From positions 285,282-349,281 of the forward strand of contig NZ_JAWXVZ010000006.1 of the NCBI RefSeq assembly GCF_033843645.1: a DNA stretch of 64,000 nt, written 5' to 3'. The position numbers and the translations under genes were made by a program. Of this stretch, positions 49,320-58,392 are shown piece by piece. Origin of the DNA: Pseudovibrio zosterae (GTDB lineage: Bacteria; Pseudomonadota; Alphaproteobacteria; Rhizobiales; Stappiaceae). Under the pieces are notes generated by a model. That model saw only the letters and a program-made list of their open reading frames with translations, was not told the origin of the DNA and did not search any database. How positions within the stretch are numbered: the first letter of the stretch is position 1; each line of letters starts with the position of its first letter.

Positions 49320-50093
49320 ATGTCTGAGATGGAACAAACCCCAACACCTTCCCGCCCGCCGGTTGTCATCCTGTGCGAACCGCAGCTGGGCGAGAACATT
49401 GGCATGGTGGCCCGTGCCATGGCGAACTTTGGCCTGCATGATCTGCGCATTGTCAATCCGCGCGACGGCTGGCCAAGCGAAAAGGCGCGCTCTGCTGCAA
49501 GCCGTGCCGATCATGTGATTGATGCGGTTCAGGTCTTCGACCGGGTTGAAGACGCGGTTGCCGACATTCAGTTGCTGTTTGCCACCACCGCCCGCAACCG
49601 GGACATCCCCAAGCCTGTTGTAGGCCCGGACGAAGCTGCGGCCGAAGCGGTGGCCTATGGTCAGAAGGAGCTTACCACCGGCTACATGTTTGGCCGCGAG
49701 CGCTGGGGCCTCAACAACGATGAGGTGGCGCTCTCCAACAAGATTGTCACCTTGCCGGTCGATCCTTCATACGCCTCGCTCAACATTGCTCAGGCGGTGT
49801 TGGTCTGTGCTTATGAGTGGCGCCGCACTGCAACTTCCGGCCAGCTGCCGTTCACGCTTGACGATTATGAAGGTGAGCCTGCGTCTCAGGAAGCCATTCA
49901 GCGTATGTTCGAGCACTTAGAAGGCGCGCTGGATGTGCGCGGTTTCTTCCGTCCGGTGGAAAAGAAGCCGGTGACGGTGCGCCGCCTGCGCAACATCTTC
50001 CAGAAGGCCGATCTGACGGACAATGAAGTGCGCATTCTGCGCGGTGTGATTGCCAGCTTCGAAAAGTATCCGGCCAAGTACGGTAATGAGTGA
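49320..50093 (+). CDS. TrmJ-type RNA methyltransferase (SpoU family)
   Basis: SpoU-family enzymes 2'-O-methylate ribose using S-adenosylmethionine. The product has motif 1 CEPQLGENIGMVARAMANFG (about 19-38), motif 2 GRERWGLNNDEV and motif 3 PVDPSYASLNIAQAVLVCAYE, a set typical of TrmJ/LasT, which modifies position 32 of tRNA. ATG 49320 is chosen over the open frame to 49281 because conserved sequence begins soon after it. The last 8 nt overlap the murI start, so the two are coupled. Confidence 0.9.
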   Translation: MSEMEQTPTPSRPPVVILCEPQLGENIGMVARAMANFGLHDLRIVNPRDGWPSEKARSAASRADHVIDAVQVFDRVEDAVADIQLLFATTARNRDIPKPVVGPDEAAAEAVAYGQKELTTGYMFGRERWGLNNDEVALSNKIVTLPVDPSYASLNIAQAVLVCAYEWRRTATSGQLPFTLDDYEGEPASQEAIQRMFEHLEGALDVRGFFRPVEKKPVTVRRLRNIFQKADLTDNEVRILRGVIASFEKYPAKYGNE

Positions 50094-50889
50094 ACGGCAG
50101 TCCTTCGTTGATCCGGTTACCATTGAACCCGGCCAGTGCGATGTTGCTGGTCGGATAATGGTTTTTGACAGTGGCATCGGTGGGCTCACCGTTGCCCGTC
50201 AGATCCAGCGCAACCGGCCCAATGAAGGCTTGCTTTATGTCGCGGATGACTTGGGCTTTCCCTATGGCGATTGGCAGGAGGGGGCTCTTGGCGATCACAT
50301 TGAAGAAGTCGTCGCTCGGTTTGCTGCAAAGTGGCAGCCCTCAGCTCTTGTCATTGCCTGCAATACAGCCTCCACGCTGGTGCTGCCGCGGCTCAGAGCG
50401 CGGTTTTCGTTCCCCATTGTTGGCACCGTGCCGGCCATAAAGCCTGCTGCTGAAAAGACACTCTCCGGCGTTGTCGCGGTCCTTGCCACACCGGGAACGG
50501 TGCGCCGTGATTATACGCGAGACCTCATCTCGAAGTTCGCCAACGGCGTGCAGGTCGAACTTGTTGGCGCGACTCGCATTGCCCAGCTTGCGGAAGACAA
50601 GATGGCGGGCCGGGATGTGGATACTGCGCTCTTGCGGCAACAAATCTCGCCTTGCTTCGTGGAATATCAAGAAAAACGCACAGATTGCGTTGTATTGGGT
50701 TGTACACACTACCCATTTCTCCTAGAGGAACTGGAGCAGATTGCTCCTTGGCCTGTGGCGTGGATTGATCCTTCGCCTGCGGTAGCACGTCAGCTTGACC
50801 GTGTTCTTGCACAAGGGGCAGGTGCTGAATGCACGACAACTCTTTACAGGTACACATCTGGTAGGGACTTCCCGTCTCTTATCTTCTGA
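50086..50889 (+). CDS. murI: Glutamate racemase
   Basis: MurI converts L- to D-glutamate for peptidoglycan. The 267-residue protein has the FDSGIGGLTVARQI start motif and both catalytic cysteines, in VIACNTAST (about 88-96) and VLGCTHYPFL (about 203-212). ATG 50086 overlaps the previous gene by 8 nt; an in-frame start at 50050 is less likely. The N-terminal 22 residues before the FDSGIGG motif are slightly longer than usual. Confidence 0.95.
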   Translation: MSERQSFVDPVTIEPGQCDVAGRIMVFDSGIGGLTVARQIQRNRPNEGLLYVADDLGFPYGDWQEGALGDHIEEVVARFAAKWQPSALVIACNTASTLVLPRLRARFSFPIVGTVPAIKPAAEKTLSGVVAVLATPGTVRRDYTRDLISKFANGVQVELVGATRIAQLAEDKMAGRDVDTALLRQQISPCFVEYQEKRTDCVVLGCTHYPFLLEELEQIAPWPVAWIDPSPAVARQLDRVLAQGAGAECTTTLYRYTSGRDFPSLIF

Positions 50890-51083
50890 CCAGCTTCAGT
50901 GTTCGAAGCCTGGGCATTTTCAGTTAATCCGCAGGTCTGTGCCGCCTTAACTGTTGCGTGAGCAATAAAAGTGACGCAACGTGAATGTGTTCGTGTGGTC
51001 TGTTTTCTGTTGCGCAGAAGGCGGCGAACTGTTTTGGCGCGTCAAGTTACACACATGAACAACAACCGGAAGGGAGATTGAGC

Positions 51084-52532
51084 TTGGTCATATCAGTAAT
51101 CAATGCACTCAATACAGTATTCTGGGGTTATATTCTGATCTACGGTTTGCTGGCAGTAGGTATCTACTTCACAATCCGCTTGAATTTTCTCCAATTTGTT
51201 CACTTCAGACAGTGCTTCAACGTCTTGTTCAAAGGCAAGAAGGAAGACCGCAGCGGCATCAGTCCGTTTCAGGCGCTTTGCACCAGTCTGGCTTCGCGTG
51301 TCGGCACCGGCAACATTGCGGGGGTGGCGGTGGCGCTCACCTCTGGCGGCCCCGGCGCGATCTTCTGGATGTGGATGGTGGCGCTGGTTGGTATGGCAAC
51401 CGCCTATGCGGAAAGCACGCTGGCTCAGCTGTATAAGTATGTTGATGAAGATGGCCAGCTCCGTGGCGGGCCGGCACGCTATATGGCCGTTGGCCTGAAG
51501 CAACCTGTCATGGGACATGTGTTTGCAATCGTGCTCATCTTTTCTTTCGGGCTGGTTTTCAATGCGGTTCAGTCCAACTCCATTGCAGAGGCGATGGGAA
51601 GCGCGTTTTCCATTCCTCCTTATGTCTCTGGCATTCTTTTGGTTATCGGCGCAGCGCTCGTTATCTTTGGTGGCATACGCGGCATTTCACGATTTGCCGA
51701 GTTTGTGGTGCCTTTCATGGCGGGAGCTTATGTGTTGGTCACCTTGCTGGTGATCCTAATGAACATCACCGAGATTCCGCAGATGCTCTACAGCATCGTG
51801 GCGCACGCGTTCGGCTGGGAACAGGCGGTGGGCGGTGTTGCCGGTGGGGTCATGGCGGCCATGCTCAATGGCATCAAACGCGGCTTGTTTTCCAATGAGG
51901 CGGGTATGGGCTCTGCGCCCAACATTGCGGCCTCTGCCGTGCCAGACCCACACCACCCGGCCAGTCAGGGCTTTGTGCAGGCTCTGGGCGTTTTCATCGA
52001 TACCATCGTGATATGTACCGCAACTGCACTTTTGATCCTACTCTCCGGCATCTACGAGTTCGACAGTGATGTCACCGGAACGGCGTTGACGCAGGCAGCA
52101 ACCGTTGCGCACATAGGCCCGATCGGGGCGCAGTTTGTGGCGCTGGCCATTCTGTTTTTCTCCTTCACCACCATCGTTGCGAACTACTCCTATGCGGAAA
52201 ATGCCATGGTGTATCTGGAGCACGGCTGGAAGCCGGGGATCACCATTCTCCGGATCATGGCGCTGGGCATGGTGTTTTGGGGCACGCAACAGACGGTGCA
52301 GACCGTGTTTGATGCGGCGGATGCGGCCATGGGCATGATGGCCACCATCAACCTTGTCGCCATCCTGTTGCTCTCGCCCAAGGTTGTGTTGCTGACCAAG
52401 GACTATCTGGCGCAGCTCAAGGCGGGGGAAGACCCGCACTTTGAAATCAGCGAGCACCCGGAACTGGGTGACGGGATTGAAGGCTCTGTCTGGACCGAAA
52501 AGCGTCCGCCATTCCCGCAGCCTGCTGAATAG
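51084..52532 (+). CDS. Alanine/sodium symporter, AGCS family
   Basis: AGCS transporters import alanine or glycine with sodium. The 482-residue protein has about eleven membrane spans and the family signature ALCTSLASRVGTGNIAGVAV (about 68-87), with RGGPARYM, then KRGLFSNEAGMGSAPNIAAS in the middle. The start is a TTG at 51084, chosen because GGAAGGGAG lies 8 bases upstream and homologues start there (MVISVINALNTVFWG). The open frame extends to 50985 without a ribosome site. Confidence 0.92.
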   Translation: MVISVINALNTVFWGYILIYGLLAVGIYFTIRLNFLQFVHFRQCFNVLFKGKKEDRSGISPFQALCTSLASRVGTGNIAGVAVALTSGGPGAIFWMWMVALVGMATAYAESTLAQLYKYVDEDGQLRGGPARYMAVGLKQPVMGHVFAIVLIFSFGLVFNAVQSNSIAEAMGSAFSIPPYVSGILLVIGAALVIFGGIRGISRFAEFVVPFMAGAYVLVTLLVILMNITEIPQMLYSIVAHAFGWEQAVGGVAGGVMAAMLNGIKRGLFSNEAGMGSAPNIAASAVPDPHHPASQGFVQALGVFIDTIVICTATALLILLSGIYEFDSDVTGTALTQAATVAHIGPIGAQFVALAILFFSFTTIVANYSYAENAMVYLEHGWKPGITILRIMALGMVFWGTQQTVQTVFDAADAAMGMMATINLVAILLLSPKVVLLTKDYLAQLKAGEDPHFEISEHPELGDGIEGSVWTEKRPPFPQPAE

Positions 52533-52579
52533 CAATCGAGGACAGACGGGGAGCGCATAAACGTAGGACCGTCGCCGTT

Positions 52580-53218
52580 TCAGGCGGCGGTCAGTGCCAG
52601 AAAGATCGAGATCTGGCCGCCGTAATACAGCACCCACAATGCAACCGAGATCGGCACGGTCAGGCTCGGGCGCTCAGGCAGCCGAAAGAGCTGCAGCGAG
52701 AGCAACAGATCCGAGGCGATAAAGGCGAGGGCACCGGCCATCACCAAGCCGCCCAGCTGTGTAGCCAGCACGCCCATCCCCGTTATCAAGAGCACATAGA
52801 CAGCGACAGGCAGCTTCAAGTCGTGGGTAAAGGGCAGAAGCCACCACATTGTTGACAGGGCCAGAAGGCCAAACACGCCGCCTGCAATGGCCAGCACGGT
52901 CATGTCAAACTGGGCGATCATCTGCCAGAACAGGATGATGTAGAGGACGTGGGCGAGGGCGAAGCTGCACAGCCCCACGAGAAAGCGTTTGTCACCGGGA
53001 GCTGCCAGAGCGGCGTCGCCAAGGCTTGAAGCCGCCAGAGCCGCAACCAGAAGCCATGGTGCATCGTTGGCCGCCGCCAACACGCACACCACCGCAAGCG
53101 ACAAGGTTTTCAAGAGCGTCTTGAGCGCAGAGGCATCTCGCCAGCTGAATGCGGCTCCGTAAATGGTGGCCGATAAAAGACTTGCGCCAATGATGGCCGG
53201 TCCCAATGCGGTGATCAT
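52580..53218 (-). CDS. YhhN-family membrane protein (lysoplasmalogenase-like)
   Basis: YhhN proteins are eight-span membrane proteins related to mammalian TMEM86, a lysoplasmalogenase. The 212-residue protein has eight hydrophobic segments and the conserved NDAPWLLVAALAASSLGDAA (about 51-70) and AFIASDLLLSLQLFRLPERP (shown in part) motifs with the active-site-like Asp residues. ATG 53218 follows GGGGGGAAG. Activity on plasmalogens is doubtful in an aerobic bacterium; the substrate is unknown. Confidence 0.85.
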   Translation of the reverse strand: MITALGPAIIGASLLSATIYGAAFSWRDASALKTLLKTLSLAVVCVLAAANDAPWLLVAALAASSLGDAALAAPGDKRFLVGLCSFALAHVLYIILFWQMIAQFDMTVLAIAGGVFGLLALSTMWWLLPFTHDLKLPVAVYVLLITGMGVLATQLGGLVMAGALAFIASDLLLSLQLFRLPERPSLTVPISVALWVLYYGGQISIFLALTAA

Positions 53219-53415
53219 GTCTTCCCCCCGATATGTCTCTCCCTTCATCTTCGTTAGGTGACGCTAGGAAAGAGGGCAAGTGCAACTCATGGGGGAGTTC
53301 CGGTTCGCCGCTACGGGCTGATCCTCCGCCGTTTCTCGCCCGCTTAATTCGGGGAGTTTCAAACACGGAGGTTGTGACGGAGACTCGCAGACGAAGAATC
53401 TTCGGGACATTGTAG

Positions 53416-54198
53416 ATGACCTCCATACCCTATCTGGTCACGCGCTTAACGCGGGCTGCTGCGTACTTCCATATCAACCTGAGGCCAGTTGAACGCTTTT
53501 TGGGTTATCTGTTTGACCTGAAGGGTGGGGTTTTTGTGACCGAAGGGCTGCGCTTTGAAATCCCCAAGCAGTTCACCTCCTCGGCGTCCCGTGGTCGGTT
53601 CATGGTGGGCGCTCATGAGTGGAACGAACGCCGCTTGATCACGCGGTATCTTTCCAGTGACGCCCATGTGCTGGAGCTTGGTGGCGGGCTTGGAGTTGTC
53701 TCCTGCGTCATCAATCGCAGGCTGGCAGATCCGGCTCGTCATGTGGTTCTGGACGCTGATCCGCGGGCGGTAACGGCGCTCACCCAAAACAGAAACCTCA
53801 ATGGTGCGCGGTTCTCCATTGTGCATGGGGTGATCAGCGCAAGGGAGCAGGAGACCGTGTATCTGGCCCCCACTATCGGGGGCAGCAGCCTGTGCCGTCG
53901 TCAGGGGCGCAAGACGGTCAAAGTGCCCGGCTATTCCATTGAAGAGCTGGAACGCCAGCATGATCTGTCGTTTGATTGCTTTATCGTCGACATTGAGGGC
54001 AGCGAGTTGCGCTGGGCGGAGGAGAACAAAGACGCGCTTCGGCAGGTTCAGCTTCTGGTGCTGGAAGTGCACCCCACCAAACTCTCGGAGGCGGAACTGG
54101 TGCGTTTGAGAAACCTGCTTCGGGAGTGCGGCCTGTTTCTCATCGACGAGCTTTACGAGGTCGAGGTCTGGCGGCGTCAGCCCCTTATCTCGGCATAG
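53416..54198 (+). CDS. FkbM-family methyltransferase
   Basis: FkbM methyltransferases use S-adenosylmethionine to O-methylate sugars or polyketides. The 260-residue protein has the SAM-binding VLELGGGLGVVSCVI (about 76-90), the acidic VLDADP strand end, and the family DCFIVDIEGSELRWA motif (about 185-199). No polysaccharide genes lie nearby, so the acceptor is unknown. It is divergent from the YhhN gene. Confidence 0.85.
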   Translation: MTSIPYLVTRLTRAAAYFHINLRPVERFLGYLFDLKGGVFVTEGLRFEIPKQFTSSASRGRFMVGAHEWNERRLITRYLSSDAHVLELGGGLGVVSCVINRRLADPARHVVLDADPRAVTALTQNRNLNGARFSIVHGVISAREQETVYLAPTIGGSSLCRRQGRKTVKVPGYSIEELERQHDLSFDCFIVDIEGSELRWAEENKDALRQVQLLVLEVHPTKLSEAELVRLRNLLRECGLFLIDELYEVEVWRRQPLISA

Positions 54199-54338
54199 GG
54201 GGCAGCCGGTCACGCCGGTGCTGATCAGTGCCGGATCTCTACTGGTCTTTTAGGGGAGGCGGGGCGCGGAATTCTGCGCTTTTTTGCGGGGTAAGCCGTT
54301 GACTCTGGACGTCGTTTCCAATAGAACCCCGGTGATCT

Positions 54339-54361
54339 GGCGGTGCCACCTCGGTGCCGCC
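54339..54361 (+). other. Upstream hairpin in the rpsD leader
   Basis: GGCGGTGCC-ACCTC-GGTGCCGCC forms a 9-bp stem with two G-U pairs, 138 nt before the rpsD start. Whether it lies in the transcript is not known; if so it could be a second structure of the rpsD leader. Confidence 0.4.
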
Positions 54362-54457
54362 ATGATTTTTTACGCACCCGTGGGGTCCGGCAGGCGCTTC
54401 TTGTCGAGACTTCTGTCAGCCTCTAAGCCTTTGGGCTCAAGGGGAAAAGGAGGGCGC

Positions 54458-54494
54458 GTTTCCTTTAATATGAATAATGCAACGCAAAGGAAAC
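54458..54494 (+). promoter_or_regulatory. Hairpin over the rpsD ribosome-binding site
   Basis: GTTTCCTTT (54458-54466) and AAAGGAAAC (54486-54494) are perfect 9-bp arms around a 19-nt loop. The right arm contains the Shine-Dalgarno AAAGGA, and the ATG follows 4 nt after the stem. Translation of S4 would be blocked when the stem forms, so feedback by S4 is a plausible inference. Confidence 0.6.
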
Positions 54495-54498
54495 TGCG

Positions 54499-55116
54499 AT
54501 GTCTAAGCGCCATAGCGCCAAGTACAAAATTGACCGCCGGTTGGGTGAAAACATCTGGGGTCGTCCTAAGTCTCCTGTAAACCGCCGTGAGTACGGTCCA
54601 GGTCAGCACGGTCAGCGCCGCAAGGGCAAGCTGTCTGACTTCGGCGTACAGCTGCGCGCAAAGCAGAAGCTCAAGGGCTACTACGGCAACATCTCTGAAA
54701 AGCAGTTCCACAAGGCATATGTGGAAGCGTCTCGCCTGAAGGGCGATACCTCCGAAAACCTGATCGGTCTGCTGGAGCGCCGTCTCGACGCTATCGTGTA
54801 TCGCGCAAAGTTCGTCCCAACCGTTTTCGCAGCACGTCAGTTCATCAATCACGGTCACGTGAAGGTGAATGGTCGTCGCGTAAACGTTGGCTCTTACATG
54901 TGTAAGCCAGGTGACGTTATCGAAGTTCGCGAAAAGTCCAAGCAGCTCGCAATCGTTCTGGAAGCAATCCAGTCCAACGAACGCGATGCGCCTGACTACG
55001 TAGACGTAGACACCAACAAGCTGACCGCGACCTTCAATCGCATCCCAGCGTTCTCTGACGTACCTTATCCGGTACAGATGGAACCAAACCTGGTTGTGGA
55101 ATTCTATTCCCGCTAA
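54499..55116 (+). CDS. rpsD: 30S ribosomal protein S4
   Basis: S4 nucleates 30S assembly by binding 16S rRNA and is a translational repressor in several bacteria. The 205-residue protein has the N-terminal SKRHSAKYKIDRRLGENIWG (2-21), the S4 RNA-binding domain with RRLDAIVYRAKFVPTVFAAR (about 94-113) and FINHGHVKVNGRRVNVGSY. It stands alone rather than in the alpha operon, as usual in alphaproteobacteria. The leader hairpins and a strong terminator mark a single-gene transcript. Confidence 0.98.
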   Translation: MSKRHSAKYKIDRRLGENIWGRPKSPVNRREYGPGQHGQRRKGKLSDFGVQLRAKQKLKGYYGNISEKQFHKAYVEASRLKGDTSENLIGLLERRLDAIVYRAKFVPTVFAARQFINHGHVKVNGRRVNVGSYMCKPGDVIEVREKSKQLAIVLEAIQSNERDAPDYVDVDTNKLTATFNRIPAFSDVPYPVQMEPNLVVEFYSR

Positions 55117-55141
55117 TAGCCAGTGGCAGTTTGTGTTTCTT

Positions 55142-55173
55142 GGCCGCCCGGTTTCGGGCGGCCTTTTTCTTTT
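55142..55173 (+). terminator. Terminator of rpsD
   Basis: GGCCGCCCG-GTTT-CGGGCGGCC forms a 9-bp perfect stem followed by TTTTTCTTTTT. Confidence 0.94.
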
Positions 55174-55238
55174 TAAAGGCGCTGTATTGGCGCTTGAGTT
55201 TTGGCGGTCCAGCGGGCATCTTGCGCCCCGTTTAGTGC

Positions 55239-56267
55239 ATGGAGCTGCAAGCTCCCAATCCACCTCCATCTAGCAAGGCATCACGAAGAGCCATGGACGA
55301 TATCACGCAGCTTCCTCCCCTCGTTGAAACCACTGGTCCGGCCGTGGATGCGGATTGCCATCCGCTGTTCCGCGAGGTGCCCAGTTCGGTTGAGTTCAAG
55401 AAGCTGCGCAAGCGTCTGCTGCGCGAGACCCGGCAGGTCATGGATGATTATGCCATGATCTCAAAGGACGCGCGGGACAAGGCTCCCCGTTGGTTGGTGT
55501 GTCTTTCCGGCGGCAAGGACAGCTACACCCTGCTTGCGGTGTTGATGGACCTGAAGTGGCGCGGCCTTTTGCCCGTCGACCTTATTGCCTGCAACCTTGA
55601 CCAGTCTCAGCCCGGTTTCCCGCCGCACATTCTGCCCGCGTTCTTTGAACGCTACCAGATCCCGCACATCATTGTGCGCGAGGACACTTATTCCATCGTC
55701 ACCGACAAGATCCCGGAGAACCGCACCTACTGTTCGCTGTGTTCGCGTCTGCGCAGAGGCATTCTATACCGCATCGCGCGCGAGCAGGGCTGTGAGGCCA
55801 TCGTTCTTGGTCACCACCGGGATGATGCGCTGGAAACGTTCTTCATGAACCTGTTCCACGGGGGGCGCATGGCCTCCATGCCGCCGAAGCTGGTAAACGA
55901 TGAGGGAGACCTCATGGTGCTGCGCCCACTAATGTATTCCTCGGAAGCGGACATCGAGAAGTTTTCCAAGGCCATGGAGTTCCCGATCATTCCTTGCAAC
56001 CTGTGCGGCTCTCAGGACGGCTTGCAGCGCGTGGAAGTCAAGAAGATGCTGCAGCAGTGGGAAAAGGAAACGCCGGGCCGTCTGGGCATCATGGCGCGCG
56101 CTCTGGCCCATGTACGCCCCTCTCATCTGCATGATGCAAAGCTGTTTGACTTCGAAAATCTTCGTCCAGCCGAGGGGGCGTCGACCGCTCAGGTGGCAGA
56201 GGCGGAGGAGCCTTGCGCGGCCTCTCTTGCCATGACCGCCAATCTGTTCGATCTCGGACAGAAGTAG
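55239..56267 (+). CDS. ttcA: tRNA 2-thiocytidine synthetase TtcA
   Basis: TtcA thiolates cytidine 32 in tRNA using ATP and an iron-sulfur cluster. The 342-residue frame has the PP-loop CLSGGKDSYT (about 87-96) and the cluster cysteines in YCSLCSRLRRG (about 166-176) and IPCNLCGSQ (about 253-261). ATG 55239 gives an 18-residue extension; ATG 55293 (MDDITQLPPL) is the alternative and may be the real start. The C-terminal about 40 residues are variable. The order rpsD-ttcA is common in this group. Confidence 0.93.
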   Translation: MELQAPNPPPSSKASRRAMDDITQLPPLVETTGPAVDADCHPLFREVPSSVEFKKLRKRLLRETRQVMDDYAMISKDARDKAPRWLVCLSGGKDSYTLLAVLMDLKWRGLLPVDLIACNLDQSQPGFPPHILPAFFERYQIPHIIVREDTYSIVTDKIPENRTYCSLCSRLRRGILYRIAREQGCEAIVLGHHRDDALETFFMNLFHGGRMASMPPKLVNDEGDLMVLRPLMYSSEADIEKFSKAMEFPIIPCNLCGSQDGLQRVEVKKMLQQWEKETPGRLGIMARALAHVRPSHLHDAKLFDFENLRPAEGASTAQVAEAEEPCAASLAMTANLFDLGQK

Positions 56268-56313
56268 CTGCGGTCCAAATCTCCGTATTTTCTACAATAA
56301 GCTATTGATAGGT

Positions 56314-56348
56314 AAGCCAGATCTCTGTTCACAAGATCTGGCTTTTCT
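56314..56348 (+). terminator. Terminator of ttcA
   Basis: AAGCCAGATCT and AGATCTGGCTT are perfect 11-bp arms around a 9-nt loop, followed by TTCTC. Confidence 0.88.
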
Positions 56349-56393
56349 CATATCTCACGTTGCGTGATTTTTCGGCGGCGTCATCTTAAGGGC

Positions 56394-57122
56394 ATGACAG
56401 CACGAAGGCACGATTCGCGCGGGCATGGGCTCTGGACCGGCCGCAGGCGAGCACTCACACTCGCTCTGTGCATGGCTCTTGCTGCCTGCGAGAACGTCAA
56501 GCCAAGCGTGCAGGACTGGTTCCCCAGCTCGTCGGTGGATGAGGATCTGCCATGGGGCGAGATCGCGAACCGCAACCTGAACAACGTAAAATGGGCCGGG
56601 CGGCGTTTCGAAGGGCAGACCTTTGAGAACCTCAGCTTTGTTGGCGCAGATCTTACGGGCGTGAACTTCAATGGCACTGTCATTCGCAATGTGGACTTTT
56701 CCCTCACCACATTGAACCGGGCCTCATTCCGCGGTGCCGAGCTGCGCAACGTCACGTTTTATGCCAGCGCCCTGCGCGGGGTGGATTTCACGGAAGCCGA
56801 TCTTCAAACCGTTATTCTGGATGCAACGGATCTTCGGGGCAGTTGTTTTGAAAAGGCGGAGCTGTGGGAAGTGCCCTTTGAAGGGGCCGTACTTTCTGGG
56901 GGGCATTATCCGGAGCAGCACCCGCCGAACATCTCACCGCGTTCCTTTTATGCGCTCGTGGAGCAGCTTCCGTGTCCGGGGGGCGGGGATGCTGCAGCGG
57001 CACTCTATGGTCAATACCAGCCGCCTGTGGAGGTCCAGCCCATTGACGGGCCCATGTACAAGCGCCGCTCCATCCGGCTTTCGCCGGGCGATGAAGCGCG
57101 GGCAACCCCGAGCAGCCGATGA
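56394..57122 (+). CDS. Pentapeptide-repeat lipoprotein
   Basis: The protein has a basic, long n-region and a lipobox ALAAC with lipidated C32. It then carries about twelve pentapeptide repeats of the A(D/N)LXX type between about residues 60 and 165 (for example NLSFVGADLTGVNFNGT, FRGAELRNVTFY), which fold into a right-handed beta helix. The C-terminal 70 residues are Pro/Gly-rich. ATG 56394 is chosen from the lipoprotein signal; an earlier ATG at 56364 exists. Function unknown; it is too divergent from the gyrase-protecting class to suggest that role. Confidence 0.82.
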   Translation: MTARRHDSRGHGLWTGRRRALTLALCMALAACENVKPSVQDWFPSSSVDEDLPWGEIANRNLNNVKWAGRRFEGQTFENLSFVGADLTGVNFNGTVIRNVDFSLTTLNRASFRGAELRNVTFYASALRGVDFTEADLQTVILDATDLRGSCFEKAELWEVPFEGAVLSGGHYPEQHPPNISPRSFYALVEQLPCPGGGDAAAALYGQYQPPVEVQPIDGPMYKRRSIRLSPGDEARATPSSR

Positions 57123-57143
57123 AGAAGTTTGCAAAAAGACGGG

Positions 57144-57422
57144 TTAGTGGTCGGCTTCGTAGTAGGCTTTGCCGTGGAAGGTGCCCATGGGCTTGTCACG
57201 CATCAGGATCACGAGGTTTTCTTGTGCGGTTGTCTTGGCTTCGGTGGCCAAACCGCCATGAGATCGGCACACGGCTTCAGCGCTCATGGTGAAGTAGGGC
57301 GTGAACACAGTAAGGCGCGCGCATTCCACCTTCCGAAGCTGCGTCGGAGATGCGTTCAGGAATGAATATGCGCCCGCCACCAGAAACAGGGCGGATAAGA
57401 CCAGGCTACTCAGCTTTTTCAT
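57144..57422 (-). CDS. Small secreted protein of unknown function
   Basis: The 92-residue product starts MKKLSSLVLSALFLVAGAYS, a signal peptide or anchor. The mature part has two cysteines (VECARL and AVCRSH) likely to pair. I do not recognise it. The stop is convergent with the lipoprotein gene, 22 nt away. A GTG or ATG seven codons upstream (57443) is a less likely start because it would disrupt the signal peptide. Confidence 0.65.
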   Translation of the reverse strand: MKKLSSLVLSALFLVAGAYSFLNASPTQLRKVECARLTVFTPYFTMSAEAVCRSHGGLATEAKTTAQENLVILMRDKPMGTFHGKAYYEADH

Positions 57423-57617
57423 GGTCTTGCCCCTCGTTACCAATCAAGTTTTTCGTTCAGGATGTGAGGTGTTGCCGACCTCACTACAAGGGCATCATAG
57501 CGATACTTGACTGTAGTGGGGCTGAACTTCGCGTTCATGTTGCATTCATCTCAAACGAAAATCGGCGAGCAAAGCCCGCCGATAAAGTCATTTCGCCAAA
57601 CGATGGTGTTCGGGCAC

Positions 57618-57953
57618 TCAGGCTTCCTGAGTGGTCTCGATGCCTTTTTCGTTGAACATGGCTTTCAGCTCTTGAGACTGGAACATTTCGCGCACGATAT
57701 CGCAGCCGCCAACAAACTCGCCCTTTACGTAGAGCTGAGGAATGGTTGGCCAGTCGGAGAATTCCTTGATGCCATTGCGCAGGGCATCATCTTCCAGAAC
57801 GTTGTGGCCAACGTACTTTACGCCGACGTAGTCAAGGATCTGCACAACCTGACCTGAGAAGCCACACTGTGGAAAGGACGGGGTGCCTTTCATGAACAGC
57901 ACAACGTCATTGTTGTCTACTTCGTTTTGGATCCAAGCCTTGATATCGCTCAT
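57618..57953 (-). CDS. grxD: Monothiol glutaredoxin, Grx4 family
   Basis: Grx4-type monothiol glutaredoxins bind a 2Fe-2S cluster with glutathione and work with BolA in iron-sulfur traffic. The 111-residue protein has the CGFS active site in FPQCGFSGQVV (about 27-37) and WPTIPQLYVKGEFVGGCDI with the glutathione-binding TIP and GG residues. It is downstream of bolA on the same strand, as in most alphaproteobacteria. Confidence 0.95.
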   Translation of the reverse strand: MSDIKAWIQNEVDNNDVVLFMKGTPSFPQCGFSGQVVQILDYVGVKYVGHNVLEDDALRNGIKEFSDWPTIPQLYVKGEFVGGCDIVREMFQSQELKAMFNEKGIETTQEA

Positions 57954-58079
57954 ACTTGTTCGTCCTCTTGTCTACCAGGGTCAAAGTCTGGTGACGGTCT
58001 TGTAGAAATTGATGATTGCCTAGGGCTTTTTACAGAGTTCGCCCGTGCATGTCACAGCTCGAAGGCTGTGTCCAGAAAC

Positions 58080-58313
58080 TTATTCCGGAGCCGAGGTTTG
58101 CAAGGCGAGGGCATGCAGCTCTCCGCCCATACGGCCCTTTAGAGCCTTGAACACCATCTGGTGCTGCTGAACACGCGACTTCCCCCGAAATGCTTCAGAA
58201 ACCACAACAGCTGCGTAGTGGTCACCGTCACCGGCCAGATCGCGAATTTCAACATGGGCGTCGGGCAGAGCCTCTTTGATCATGCTCTGAATTTCAGCCG
58301 CGTCCATTGCCAT
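58080..58313 (-). CDS. BolA-family protein
   Basis: BolA proteins bind monothiol glutaredoxins and a shared iron-sulfur cluster. The 77-residue product has the MAADAAEIQ-like start (MAMDAAEIQSMIKEALPDAH) and the conserved GDGDHYAAVVVSEAF and VQQHQMVFKAL segments. The start used is ATG 58313, preceded by GGAGG; ATG 58307 is close by. The frame is open to 58430 but that extension overlaps the purL-bolA gap. It lies between purL and grxD. Confidence 0.92.
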   Translation of the reverse strand: MAMDAAEIQSMIKEALPDAHVEIRDLAGDGDHYAAVVVSEAFRGKSRVQQHQMVFKALKGRMGGELHALALQTSAPE

Positions 58314-58392
58314 GCGATCGCCTCCTCTCCTGAAATGTGCGCTTCCAGTCGCGTCTGATCTGGAAGCGCGTTTGTCTGTTGTGTTCGCTGGA

